The notes under the pieces: model-generated
Database searches by the model: none
The model's input: only the letters and a program-made list of their open reading frames with translations
What the model was told of the DNA's origin: nothing
Shown here: positions 17,444-25,109 of the stretch, piece by piece
Position numbering within the stretch: the stretch's first letter is position 1
How the letters are laid out: every line of letters starts with the position of its first letter
Position numbers and translations under genes: made by a program
Assembly: GCF_011759585.1 (NCBI RefSeq)
Contig: NZ_JAAOYV010000001.1
Span: 1,302,001 to 1,366,000 of the forward strand
Source of the DNA: Frigoribacterium endophyticum
Lineage (GTDB): Bacteria > Actinomycetota > Actinomycetes > Actinomycetales > Microbacteriaceae
Reading direction: 5' to 3'
DNA: 64,000 nt

Positions 17444-19300
17444 GTGAGCACAGCTAGCGCAACCGACCCGGCCGGGGGTGACGACACCGGCCAGCACGAC
17501 GAGCTCGACCTGGGCGAGGTCGGCGCGACGGCCGGCAACTCGGCCGCCGAGCACCTCTCGCCGGCGTTCCCCGAGCGGGCCGCCTGGGGCACCGCCAGCA
17601 AGCTGCGGGCCTGGCAGGCCGAGGCCCTGGAGCAGTACTTCGCGACCTCGCCCCGTGACTTCCTCGCGGCGGCCACCCCCGGCGCCGGCAAGACGACCTT
17701 CGCCCTGCGGCTCGCCACCGAGCTGCTCTCGCGCGGCGAGGTCGACCGCGTCGTCGTCGTCGCGCCGACCGAGCACCTCAAGCGGCAGTGGGCCGACGCG
17801 GCCGACCGGGTGAACCTCCGCCTCGACCCGATGTTCAAGAACGCCGACGTCACGTTCGGGCGGCACTACCACGGCGTCGCCGTCACCTACGCGCAGGTCG
17901 GCATGAACCCGCAGGTGCACGCGGCGATGACGGCGGCGGGCCGCACGCTCGTCATCCTCGACGAGGTGCACCACGGCGGCGACGCGCTCAGCTGGGGCGA
18001 CGGGATCCGCGAGGCCTACGGCCAGGCGACCCGCCGGCTGTCCTTGACGGGGACGCCCTTCCGCTCCGACACCGCGCCCATCCCGTTCGTCACGTACGCC
18101 CCCGACGAGCACGGCATCCGCACGTCGAAGTCCGACTACGCGTACGGCTACGGCCGTGCCCTGGCCGACGGGGTGGTGCGGCCCGTGCTGTTCATGGCCT
18201 ACGCGGGCCAGATGCGCTGGCGCACCCGGATGGGCGACGAGATGAGCGCCTCCCTCGGCGAGACCGTCACGAAGGACATCACGGCCCAGGCCTGGCGCAC
18301 CGCCCTCTCGCCCCAGGGCGACTGGATCCCGGCTGTGCTGTCCGCCGCCGACAAGCGCCTCACCGAGGTCCGTCGAGGCGTCCCCGACGCGGGCGGCCTC
18401 GTCATCGCGACCGACCACACCACCGCGCGGCAGTACGCGGCGGTGCTGCAGAAGCTCACCGGTGAGCGGCCCACCGTGGTGCTCTCCGACGAGAAGGCCG
18501 CCTCCGACCGCATCCAGGCGTTCTCGGACGGCGACGCGCGCTGGATGGTCGCGGTGCGCATGGTGTCCGAGGGCGTCGACGTCCCGCGGCTCGCGGTCGG
18601 GGTCTACGCGACGAGCGCCTCCACCCCCCTCTTCTTCGCCCAGGTCGTCGGCCGGTTCGTCCGGGCCCGCCGACGGGGCGAGACCGCGTCGATCTTCCTG
18701 CCCAGCGTGCCCAGCCTGATGGCCCTCGCGGGGCAGCTCGAGCTCGAGCGCGACCACGCGCTCGACCGGCCCGAGACCGCGGACGACGGCATCTTCGCGC
18801 CCGAGGACGACATGATGGCCGCCGCGAACCGCGAGGAGAAGGCCTCGAGCCTGCTCGAGCAGCAGCCCTTCGAGGCGCTCGACTCGCAGGCCTCGTTCGA
18901 CCGTGTGCTCTACGACGGCGGCGAGTTCGGCACCGGCGGCGAGATCGGCAGCCTGGAAGAACTCGACTTCATCGGCATCCCCGGGCTGCTCGAGCCCGAC
19001 GAGGTGCGAGCACTGCTGCGGCAGCGCCAGGCGAAGCAGGCGAAGCGCTCGGCCAAGAACGGCATGCCCACGACGGCGCCGGTCGAGGAGGCGCGGCCGA
19101 TGTACCAGACCATCAAGGAGCAGCGGCAGGAGCTCAGCCGGCTCGTCTCGATCTGGTCGCGGCACTCCGCCGAGCCGCACGGGCTCATCCACGCCGACCT
19201 CCGCCGGATCAGCGGCGGCCCGGCGGTCGCTCAGGCCAGCACGGAGCAGATCCAGAAGCGCATCGACGTGCTGCGCGGGCGGATCGGCAACCGGAAGTAA
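17444..19300 (+). CDS. SF2 DEAD/DEAH-box helicase
   Basis: 618-residue superfamily 2 helicase. After an acidic 60-residue tail come the Q-like/ssDNA segment LRAWQAEALEQYF, motif I (ATPGAGKTTF), motif Ia (VVAPTEHLKRQW), motif II (LDEVHHGGD) and motif III (LTGTPFRSD). The second RecA domain has VVLSDEKAASDRI, VRMVSEGVDVPRL and the arginine finger region QVVGRFVRA. The last 150 residues are a helical, charged extension. It is a conserved actinobacterial helicase of unassigned role. It lies between dinB and a glycosylase-like gene, each with its own promoter, which suggests a DNA repair neighbourhood. Confidence 0.88.
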   Translation: MSTASATDPAGGDDTGQHDELDLGEVGATAGNSAAEHLSPAFPERAAWGTASKLRAWQAEALEQYFATSPRDFLAAATPGAGKTTFALRLATELLSRGEVDRVVVVAPTEHLKRQWADAADRVNLRLDPMFKNADVTFGRHYHGVAVTYAQVGMNPQVHAAMTAAGRTLVILDEVHHGGDALSWGDGIREAYGQATRRLSLTGTPFRSDTAPIPFVTYAPDEHGIRTSKSDYAYGYGRALADGVVRPVLFMAYAGQMRWRTRMGDEMSASLGETVTKDITAQAWRTALSPQGDWIPAVLSAADKRLTEVRRGVPDAGGLVIATDHTTARQYAAVLQKLTGERPTVVLSDEKAASDRIQAFSDGDARWMVAVRMVSEGVDVPRLAVGVYATSASTPLFFAQVVGRFVRARRRGETASIFLPSVPSLMALAGQLELERDHALDRPETADDGIFAPEDDMMAAANREEKASSLLEQQPFEALDSQASFDRVLYDGGEFGTGGEIGSLEELDFIGIPGLLEPDEVRALLRQRQAKQAKRSAKNGMPTTAPVEEARPMYQTIKEQRQELSRLVSIWSRHSAEPHGLIHADLRRISGGPAVAQASTEQIQKRIDVLRGRIGNRK

Positions 19301-19342
19301 CGCCACCCGACCCGCACCCGGCCGCCCTCGCCGGGGCACGCC

Positions 19343-19348
19343 TAGCGT
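19343..19348 (+). promoter_or_regulatory. -10 box TAGCGT, leaderless
   Basis: TAGCGT is 7 nt before the GTG at 19356. Confidence 0.6.
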
Positions 19349-19355
19349 GGGGCGG

Positions 19356-20192
19356 GTGCAGACGTTCCTCCCCTGGCCCGATCCCGTCGAGACCGCCAGG
19401 AGCCTCGACCAGGCTCGGCTGGGCAAGCAGCGGGTCGAGGCCCTGCAGGTGCTGCGGGCCGTCACCCTGCCCGGCTACGGCTGGCAGAGCCACCCGGCCA
19501 TCGCCATGTGGCGCGGCCACCTGCCCGCCCTGACCTCGTACTCCCTCGCGATCACCGACGAGTGGCTCGCCCAGGGCCACGCCGACACCGTGCGGCCGCA
19601 GATCGCCGAGTTCGCCCCCGAGGTCGACGGGGTCCCGTTCGCGTCGCTCGAGCTGCCCCCGTGGCTCGGCGACGAGGCCGTGCACCGCAGCCACCGCTCC
19701 AAGCTCGTGCAGAAGCAGCCCGACTGGTACCGCTCGCGGTTCCCCGACGTGCCCGACGACCTCGACTACGTCTGGCCCCCCGCCGATCCCGCGGCGCCGC
19801 TCCCGTCGGACGAGCCGGCGCTGACCGCCGAGCACCGAGCCTGGGTCGTCAGGCCGCTCACCGCCCGGCAGCACGACGACTGGGTCGACGCCGGGGTCGT
19901 GACCCTCGCCGAGTCGTCGCCCCGCGGCAAGGTCGGTGCCGTCTGGCAGGCCCAGGTCGAGCGCTTCACGACCCTCCCCGACGGGTCCGAGCTGCTCGTG
20001 CCGGATCGCGCGCAGCGGTCGTTCCGCCATGGTCGCGTGGTGGGGGAGGTCGTCTCGGCCCTCGACGACGACCGGGCGCCCGTGCTCCTGCGCCGGGTCG
20101 CCTTCGACGGCTCCTCGCTCAGTCGCTCCGAGCTGCCCCGACCCGCCCTCGCTCAGGACCCGCGGTCGCTCTTCCCGATCGCGCTCGCCTGA
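19356..20192 (+). CDS. MSMEG_6728-family protein with Pyr_excise-like N-terminus and extra C-terminal domain
   Basis: 278 residues in two parts. Residues 1-125 (MQTFLPWPDPVETARSLDQ, RLGKQRVEALQVLRA, HPAIAMWRGHLPAL, HRSHRSKLVQKQPDWY) match the MSMEG_6728 family, which is related to the T4-type pyrimidine dimer DNA glycosylase (Pyr_excise) fold. Residues about 158-275 form a second beta-rich domain (WVVRP, GAVWQAQVERF, RHGRVVGEV, RRVAFDG) that I do not recognise with certainty; it looks like a PUA/EVE- or Mrr-associated reader domain. A role in recognising damaged or modified DNA is plausible. The first half is fairly secure, the second is inference. Confidence 0.75.
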   Translation: MQTFLPWPDPVETARSLDQARLGKQRVEALQVLRAVTLPGYGWQSHPAIAMWRGHLPALTSYSLAITDEWLAQGHADTVRPQIAEFAPEVDGVPFASLELPPWLGDEAVHRSHRSKLVQKQPDWYRSRFPDVPDDLDYVWPPADPAAPLPSDEPALTAEHRAWVVRPLTARQHDDWVDAGVVTLAESSPRGKVGAVWQAQVERFTTLPDGSELLVPDRAQRSFRHGRVVGEVVSALDDDRAPVLLRRVAFDGSSLSRSELPRPALAQDPRSLFPIALA

Positions 20193-20205
20193 CCGGCCGC
20201 GTCGG

Positions 20206-20211
20206 TAGCAT
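20206..20211 (+). promoter_or_regulatory. -10 box TAGCAT, leaderless
   Basis: TAGCAT is 6 nt before the ATG at 20218. The spacer CGGAGG could also act as a ribosome site. Confidence 0.55.
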
Positions 20212-20217
20212 CGGAGG

Positions 20218-20472
20218 ATGCTCGACCGCGCCGACGACGACCGACTGCTCGTCCGTGCCTCGCCCGAGGCGCCTCCCGAGGCCGTCGTCGAGCGGTTCGG
20301 CGGAGGCTGGCGACTGACGCGGTGGTCGGTCGACCAGGGCGGCGACGAGTCGCTGGGGGTCTACACCGCCGCCGAGCTCGCCGAGGCGGCGTGGTGGCGG
20401 CACCTCGACCGCGACCGTGGTCAGCGGACCGCCACGCGTTCCGAGGCCGCACGGCGGCTCGGCGACGCCTGA
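20218..20472 (+). CDS. Hypothetical 84-residue protein
   Basis: Small soluble protein with a beta-rich first half (LLVRASPEA, GGWRLTRWSVDQGGDESLGVYTA) and a helical second half (AAELAEAAWWRHLDRD). I do not recognise a family. A leaderless promoter signature directly upstream supports that it is real. Its last 52 bp overlap the convergent hypothetical gene at 20421, so one of the two ends may be misjudged. Confidence 0.6.
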   Translation: MLDRADDDRLLVRASPEAPPEAVVERFGGGWRLTRWSVDQGGDESLGVYTAAELAEAAWWRHLDRDRGQRTATRSEAARRLGDA

Positions 20473-20966
20473 CCCGCGGGCTCGACGAGCGGCGCCTCCT
20501 CCGTCGACGCCGGCGACGGAGCGGAGCCGGGGGCTGCGCCGAGCGCCCCGACGTCGATCAGCACGTCGACCCCGTCGTCGGTGCAGGTCGCGACCGCACG
20601 GACGCCGCAGGGGCGGTCGTCGAGGCTCCGGAGCAGGGCGTCCCGCCACGCGGTGTCGGAGGCCCGGACGGCGCGGCTCCCGGTCCGCTCGACGACGAAG
20701 ACCACGCGCGAGGCCCCGAACTCGCGCGCGACGGCCTGGACGGCGTCCGCCCACCGGCCCACCGCGTCCGGCAGGGGGCGGAGCGGGATCCCCTCCAGGG
20801 GCACGACCACCGGGAGCGGCACGTCGGCGGCGTCGAGGAAGAGGGTCCAGAGCTGACGCCGGATGGCCACCGGGAAGAAGTGCGTGAGCAGACGGTGCAG
20901 GTCGAGCGTCGTCTCGAGGGGCCGGTGGAGGTCGAGGGCGGGGCTGGCGGTGTCGGTGTCGGTCAT
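20421..20966 (-). CDS. Hypothetical 181-residue protein
   Basis: Starts MTDTDTASPALDLHRPLE. A conserved-looking core has LLTHFFPVAIRRQLWTLFLDAADVPLPVVVPLEGIP, then a Rossmann-like strand (SRVVFVVERTGS) and a second (RAVATCTDDGVDVLIDVG), ending in a Ser/Pro-rich tail. No domain is recognised and no membrane segment is present. The ATG at 20966 is preceded by GAGGCT at 6 nt, close to the leaderless pattern. It overlaps the opposite 84-residue gene by 52 bp at the 3' end. Confidence 0.65.
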   Translation of the reverse strand: MTDTDTASPALDLHRPLETTLDLHRLLTHFFPVAIRRQLWTLFLDAADVPLPVVVPLEGIPLRPLPDAVGRWADAVQAVAREFGASRVVFVVERTGSRAVRASDTAWRDALLRSLDDRPCGVRAVATCTDDGVDVLIDVGALGAAPGSAPSPASTEEAPLVEPAGQASPSRRAASERVAVR

Positions 20967-21088
20967 GGCCACAGCCTCGCGGGGGAGCAGGCCGGCACCG
21001 CCGTTCTCCCCCGCCCGGCCCCTCCGGCCCGGGCGGGGGCCGCCTGGGGAGGGACGGCGCGGTCCCTCCCGAGGCGACGCGGTCGGTC

Positions 21089-22105
21089 TCAGGGCCGCGT
21101 GACGAAGCCCTTCTCGACCATCCAGTCGAACGCGACGTCCGCGGGCTCCTCGCCCTCCACGTCCACGCGGCGGTTGAGGGTCCGGAGCTCCTCGTCGGTG
21201 AGCGACGGCGAGATCGCGTCGAACACGTCGGCGAGCTCCGGGTTCTCCTCCAGCGCCTCCGCCGAGAAGACGGGCGCGACGTTGTAGGCGGGGAAGAAGC
21301 CCTGGTCGTCGTCGAGCACCGTGAGGTCGAGCGAGTCGATCCGCCCGTCGGTGGTGAACACCTCGCCGAAGTTGCAGCGACCACGGTCGGTGGCCTCGTA
21401 GACGGTGCCCGTGTCGAGGATGCTGACGTTGCTCGTCGGCACGCCGTCCGCCGCGCCGAGCTCGAGGCCGTAGCGCTCGAGCATCGGCGCGAAGCCGTCG
21501 GCCCGCGAGTTGAACTCGGCCTCGACGCAGAACGTCCGCTGCTCGACGGGGAGGGCCGCGATGTCGCTCAGCGAGTCGACGTCGCCCAGCTCGGGCACCG
21601 CCTCCGAGCGGACCGCCATCGCGTACGTGTTGTTGAGGGGCGCGGGCGGCAGCCAGACGAGGCCGTTCGCGACGTCGGCGTCCCGGACGGCGACGTACTG
21701 CTCCTCCTGGTCGGGGATACCCGCCGCCTCGCCGAGGTAGGTGAGCCACGCCGTGCCGGTGTACTCGTAGGTCATGTCCGCGTCGCCGTCGAGCATCAGC
21801 TGGCGCACGGCCACGCTGCCGGGCACGTTCGTCATGTCGGTGACGTCGAACCCGGCCGCCTTCGCGGCGAGGACGGCGATCTTGCCGAGGATGAGCTGCT
21901 CGGTGAAGTTCTTCGTCGTGACGGTCAGCGAGGCGTCGTCGGGCAGCCCCTCGATCGCCTCGATCGAGCCCGGCGCGACGGCGGGCACGAAGGCGGTGGC
22001 CGGCTGCAGGCCGCAGCCGGCGAGGAGGGCCGTCGAGGAGGCGGCCACGAGGGCCGTGAGGGAGGCGCGGCGCAGTCGGCGGCGCGGGGTCGCGGTGGTC
22101 GTCAT
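21089..22105 (-). CDS. Osmoprotectant ABC transporter substrate-binding lipoprotein
   Basis: 338-residue solute-binding protein of the OpuAC/ProX/OsmF type that captures betaine, choline or carnitine outside the membrane. An Arg-rich signal peptide ends in the lipobox LLAGC (about residues 25-29). Then TVTTKNFTEQLILG and the YEYTGTAWLTYLG segment are typical of OpuCC-like proteins. It is last in a four-gene operon; its ATG overlaps the permease stop (ATGA) and has AAGGGA upstream. A longer frame upstream is spurious. The exact ligand cannot be read from sequence. Confidence 0.92.
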   Translation of the reverse strand: MTTTATPRRRLRRASLTALVAASSTALLAGCGLQPATAFVPAVAPGSIEAIEGLPDDASLTVTTKNFTEQLILGKIAVLAAKAAGFDVTDMTNVPGSVAVRQLMLDGDADMTYEYTGTAWLTYLGEAAGIPDQEEQYVAVRDADVANGLVWLPPAPLNNTYAMAVRSEAVPELGDVDSLSDIAALPVEQRTFCVEAEFNSRADGFAPMLERYGLELGAADGVPTSNVSILDTGTVYEATDRGRCNFGEVFTTDGRIDSLDLTVLDDDQGFFPAYNVAPVFSAEALEENPELADVFDAISPSLTDEELRTLNRRVDVEGEEPADVAFDWMVEKGFVTRP

Positions 22106-22890
22106 CAGAGTCCCTTCGGACGGGCGACGTGCTCGACGACGCGGCCGAGCCAGTCGATCAGGAGCGCCAGGAGCGCGATCAGCAGGGCGCCCGAGACGAG
22201 GACACGGGGCAGGAAGAGGTTGACGCCGGTGGTGATCAGCAGGCCGAGGCCGCCGGCGCCGATGAAGGTGGCGAGGGCGGCGGAGCCGACCAGCAGGACG
22301 AGCGCCGTCCGGATGCCCGAGAGCATGACCGGGACGGCCAGGGGCAGCTCGACCCGGAACAGCACGGCGAGCGACGACATGCCCATGCCTCGGCCCGCCT
22401 CGACCAGACGGCCGTCGACGCTCTGCAGCCCGATCATCGTGTTGCGGAGCACGGGCAGCATCGCGTAGAGGACGAGCGCGACCACGGCGGCCCAGAACGA
22501 GAAGCCCAGCCAGAACGCCAGGAGCACGACGAGGCCGATGGCCGGCGCGGCCTGGCCGAAGTTCGCGACGGCGAGGATCGGGCCCGAGACCCGGCGGAAC
22601 GGCCCGCGGGTCAGCACGACGCCGAGCGGCACGGCGATCACGAGCACGATCACGGCCGAGACGAACGTCAGCGCCAGGTGCTCGCCGGTGTAGCCGAGGA
22701 GGTCGGAGGGGTTCAGCGTCGTGCGCTCCGCCGTGGTGAGGTCGGCGGTCGTGAGCCACACGACGAACGCCCCGAGGGCGAGGAGCACGGCGACCGGCTG
22801 CACGACGAGGCCGAGCAGCCCGGGGCGGGCGGGGCGCCGCCGTGCCGGCCGGGGCGCCGCGGCGACGGCGGGCTCCACGGCGGCGCTCAC
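22105..22890 (-). CDS. Osmoprotectant ABC transporter permease (second)
   Basis: 261-residue membrane protein with an Ala/Pro/Arg-rich cytoplasmic start and about six hydrophobic segments. The cytoplasmic EAA loop (VEAGRGMGMSSLAVLFRVELPLAVP) that contacts the ATPase is clear. It belongs to the OpuBB/OpuCB/YehY type. It overlaps the ATPase gene by 4 nt upstream and the binding-protein gene by 1 nt plus the shared stop downstream, so translation is coupled. It pairs with the permease at 24178 to form a heterodimeric channel. Confidence 0.92.
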   Translation of the reverse strand: MSAAVEPAVAAAPRPARRRPARPGLLGLVVQPVAVLLALGAFVVWLTTADLTTAERTTLNPSDLLGYTGEHLALTFVSAVIVLVIAVPLGVVLTRGPFRRVSGPILAVANFGQAAPAIGLVVLLAFWLGFSFWAAVVALVLYAMLPVLRNTMIGLQSVDGRLVEAGRGMGMSSLAVLFRVELPLAVPVMLSGIRTALVLLVGSAALATFIGAGGLGLLITTGVNLFLPRVLVSGALLIALLALLIDWLGRVVEHVARPKGL

Positions 22891-24191
22891 GCGACGTCCC
22901 GCGGGGCCGCCGCGTCGGGCTCCGACCCGGTCGAGCCCGTGCCGGTGCCCCCGGCGGCCGGCTGGGGCAGGACGGAGAGCGGCCCGGTGTTCGTGCCGAC
23001 GGGCGCGTCGGTCGCGGCGATCGCCGCGGCCTTCCTCGCCCGGGTGATGGCGTCCATGACGACCTCGACGGTGATGACGCCGATGAACGCGTCACGTCGG
23101 CCGGTGACGAGGGCCGCCCCTGCGCTCGAGACGAGCATCGTGTCGAGCGCGTCGTTGAGGGTGGCGCCGCTGCCGACCACGGGCAGGTCGGCGTCGGGCG
23201 TCGCCGAGACGACGTCGACCCGCCGCAGCTGCCGCAGGGAGGGCCAGCTCACGGGCCGGTCGCGCTCGTCCACGACGACGGCGTGCGCGTGCCCGGCGGC
23301 CTCGACGCGGGCGACGACCTCGGCACCGGGCTCCCCGGGGCGCGCGACCACCGCCTCCGCCAGGTCCACGTCGCCCACGCGGGCGAGGGTCAGCTGCTTG
23401 AGCCCCGCCCCGGAGCCGATGAAGTTCTCGACGAACTCGTTCGCGGGCTCGGCGAGGATCCGCTCAGGGGTGTCGTACTGGACGATGTGGGCGCCCTCGG
23501 AGAAGATCACGATCCAGTCGCCGAGCTTCACGGCCTCGTCGAAGTCGTGCGTGACGATGACGATGGTCTTCTGCAGCTCCTCCTGGATCCGCAGCAGCTC
23601 GTCCTGGAGGCGCTGACGCGTGATCGGGTCGACGGCGCCGAAGGGCTCGTCCATGAGCAGCACGGGCGGGTCGGCGGCGAGGGCGCGGGCGACGCCGACG
23701 CGCTGCTGCTGGCCGCCGGAGAGCTCCTTCGGGTAGCGGTCGCGGTAGGTGTCGGGGTCGAGCGACACGAGCTCGAGCAGCTCGTCGACGCGCGCGGCCA
23801 CGCGCTCCCTGCTCCAGCCGAGCATCTTCGGCACGATCGCGATGTTGGCGGCGACGGTCATGTGCGGGAAGAGCCCGCCGGCCTGGATCACGTAGCCGAT
23901 GCGCCGTCGCAGCTCGTCGCCGTCGATGCTCGTCACGTCGTCGTCGCCGAGGACGATGCGGCCCTCGGTCGGCTCGATGAGGCGGTTGATCATCTTGAGC
24001 GTCGTCGTCTTGCCGCAGCCCGACGGGCCGACGAGCATGACGATCTTGCCGGCCGGGATCTCGAGCGTGATGCCGTCGACCGCGGGGGCGGACTGCCCCG
24101 GGTAGCGCTTCGTGACGGTGTCGAGGAGGATGCTGCGGCCGGAGACGCCGGAGTCGGCGGTCGCGGCGGCGGGGGAGTCAGTTCTGGACAC
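22887..24191 (-). CDS. Osmoprotectant ABC transporter ATP-binding protein with CBS region
   Basis: 434-residue ATPase of the ProV/OpuCA type. Walker A is GPSGCGKTT (about residues 54-62), the signature is LSGGQQQR and Walker B is VLLMDEPFGAVD, with His switch VTHDFDEA. After residue about 265 come two degenerate CBS domains (PVVGSGATLNDALDTML, GAALVTGRRDAFIGVITVE), the region that senses ionic strength or nucleotide in OpuA/OpuCA. A Gly/Thr/Ser-rich tail closes the protein. The CBS pair suggests post-translational osmotic gating. Confidence 0.94.
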   Translation of the reverse strand: MSRTDSPAAATADSGVSGRSILLDTVTKRYPGQSAPAVDGITLEIPAGKIVMLVGPSGCGKTTTLKMINRLIEPTEGRIVLGDDDVTSIDGDELRRRIGYVIQAGGLFPHMTVAANIAIVPKMLGWSRERVAARVDELLELVSLDPDTYRDRYPKELSGGQQQRVGVARALAADPPVLLMDEPFGAVDPITRQRLQDELLRIQEELQKTIVIVTHDFDEAVKLGDWIVIFSEGAHIVQYDTPERILAEPANEFVENFIGSGAGLKQLTLARVGDVDLAEAVVARPGEPGAEVVARVEAAGHAHAVVVDERDRPVSWPSLRQLRRVDVVSATPDADLPVVGSGATLNDALDTMLVSSAGAALVTGRRDAFIGVITVEVVMDAITRARKAAAIAATDAPVGTNTGPLSVLPQPAAGGTGTGSTGSEPDAAAPRDVA

Positions 24192-24828
24192 GGATGCCTC
24201 TCGGGATGGTCAGGCGGCCGAGGCCGACGAGGAGGAGGTCGAGCACGAGGGCGAGGACGACGACGCCCACCACCCCGGTGACCACGGAGGCGAGCGCGTT
24301 CGCGCCGCCGAGCCGGGAGAGCCCGGAGAAGATGAAGCCGCCGAGGCCGGGGCCGAGGGCGTACGCCGCCACGGCCGCGATGCCCATCACCATCTGGGCG
24401 CTGACGCGCACGCCGGTGAGGATGATCGGCCAGGCCAGGGGCAGCTGCACCTGGACGAGCGTGCGGAACCGGCCCATGCCGATGCCGCGCGCCGACTCGA
24501 CGATCGCGTCGTCGACCTCGGTGAGGCCCACGACGGCGTTGCGGAGGATCGGCAGGGTCGCGAAGAACGTCACGACGATGACCGTCGGCAGGACGCCGAA
24601 GCCGACCGGGGCGATGAGCAGGCCGACGACCGCGAACGAGGGCAGCGTGAGCCCCACCGCCGAGACGCCGTTGGCGAGGCCGCGCAGCCACGGCACGCGG
24701 TGCACGAGGGCGGCCACCGTGACGGCGATCACCACCGCGAGCAGGAGGCACTGCACCACGAGCGAGAGGTGCTGCCAGGAGGCGAACCAGATCTGGTCCC
24801 ACCGGTCGCTCACGTAGTCCCACGCCAT
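24178..24828 (-). CDS. Osmoprotectant ABC transporter permease (first)
   Basis: 216-residue permease, first gene of the operon. I chose the ATG at 24828 (MAWDYVSDRWDQIWF), which matches the family N-terminus and has a purine-rich GAGGGGCGAGG upstream; the frame remains open to 24930 but that stretch is the structured leader. Five or six hydrophobic segments and the EAA loop (VESARGIGMGRFRTLVQVQLPLAWP) are visible. It overlaps the ATPase gene by 14 nt. Expression is probably controlled by the promoter at 24902-24930 and the inverted repeats around it. Confidence 0.92.
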   Translation of the reverse strand: MAWDYVSDRWDQIWFASWQHLSLVVQCLLLAVVIAVTVAALVHRVPWLRGLANGVSAVGLTLPSFAVVGLLIAPVGFGVLPTVIVVTFFATLPILRNAVVGLTEVDDAIVESARGIGMGRFRTLVQVQLPLAWPIILTGVRVSAQMVMGIAAVAAYALGPGLGGFIFSGLSRLGGANALASVVTGVVGVVVLALVLDLLLVGLGRLTIPRGIRVQN

Positions 24829-24850
24829 GTCGCCTCGCCCCTCGTCACCA

Positions 24851-24900
24851 GTAGTCGTCCCGTTCACGCGAACGCCCGGCTGAGCCGGGCGGACGACTAC
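24851..24900 (-). promoter_or_regulatory. Compound inverted repeat (three-way-junction-like) in the osmoprotectant operon leader
   Basis: Outer arms GTAGTCGTCC (24851-24860) and GGACGACTAC (24891-24900) are perfectly complementary. Between them lie two smaller perfect hairpins: GTTC/GAAC with a 4-nt loop (24862-24873) and GCCCGGC/GCCGGGC with a 3-nt loop (24874-24890). Only one base is unpaired at the junction. There is no T-run, so it is not an ordinary terminator. It covers the predicted transcription start and 5' leader of the operon. Confidence 0.7.
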
Positions 24901-24901
24901 G

Positions 24902-24930
24902 ACCATAACCACGACGCCCGTCGCTGTCAC
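24902..24930 (-). promoter_or_regulatory. Promoter of the osmoprotectant operon
   Basis: On the - strand GTGACA (24930-24925), a 17-nt spacer and TATGGT (24907-24902) make a good housekeeping promoter. The start would fall near 24895, inside the outer arm of the inverted repeat. Confidence 0.6.
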
Positions 24931-24941
24931 GGTGACGGGCG
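24915..24941. repeat. Operator-like inverted repeats over the -35 region
   Basis: CGCCCGTC (24915-24922) pairs with GACGGGCG (24934-24941), and inside it GTCAC-G-GTGAC (24926-24936) is an 11-bp palindrome covering the -35 hexamer. This is a likely binding site for a dimeric regulator. Confidence 0.5.
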
Positions 24942-25109
24942 CCCCCGACGGGGTGCGGACGGCGTCGTCGTTACCGAACGAGCGTCGGAGAATCCCCGAT
25001 CAAGAGGGGGTCGGCCGGAGGGGCGGCGACCGGAGTGTAACGATGTGGGGGACAACGCCGGAGGCGCGGTGCAGGACGCCCCGCACCGCGCCTCCCGAGG
25101 GCCCTCGCC

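Noticed and set aside
21750-23095. N-terminal extension of the osmoprotectant binding protein
   Set aside because: It would cover the permease gene; the true N-terminus is the lipoprotein signal peptide at 22105.
24829-25109. Known c-di-AMP (ydaO) riboswitch upstream of the osmoprotectant operon
   Set aside because: Such elements occur before osmolyte transporters, but I cannot find the conserved ydaO sequence blocks; only the three-way-junction-like repeat and operator palindromes are there.
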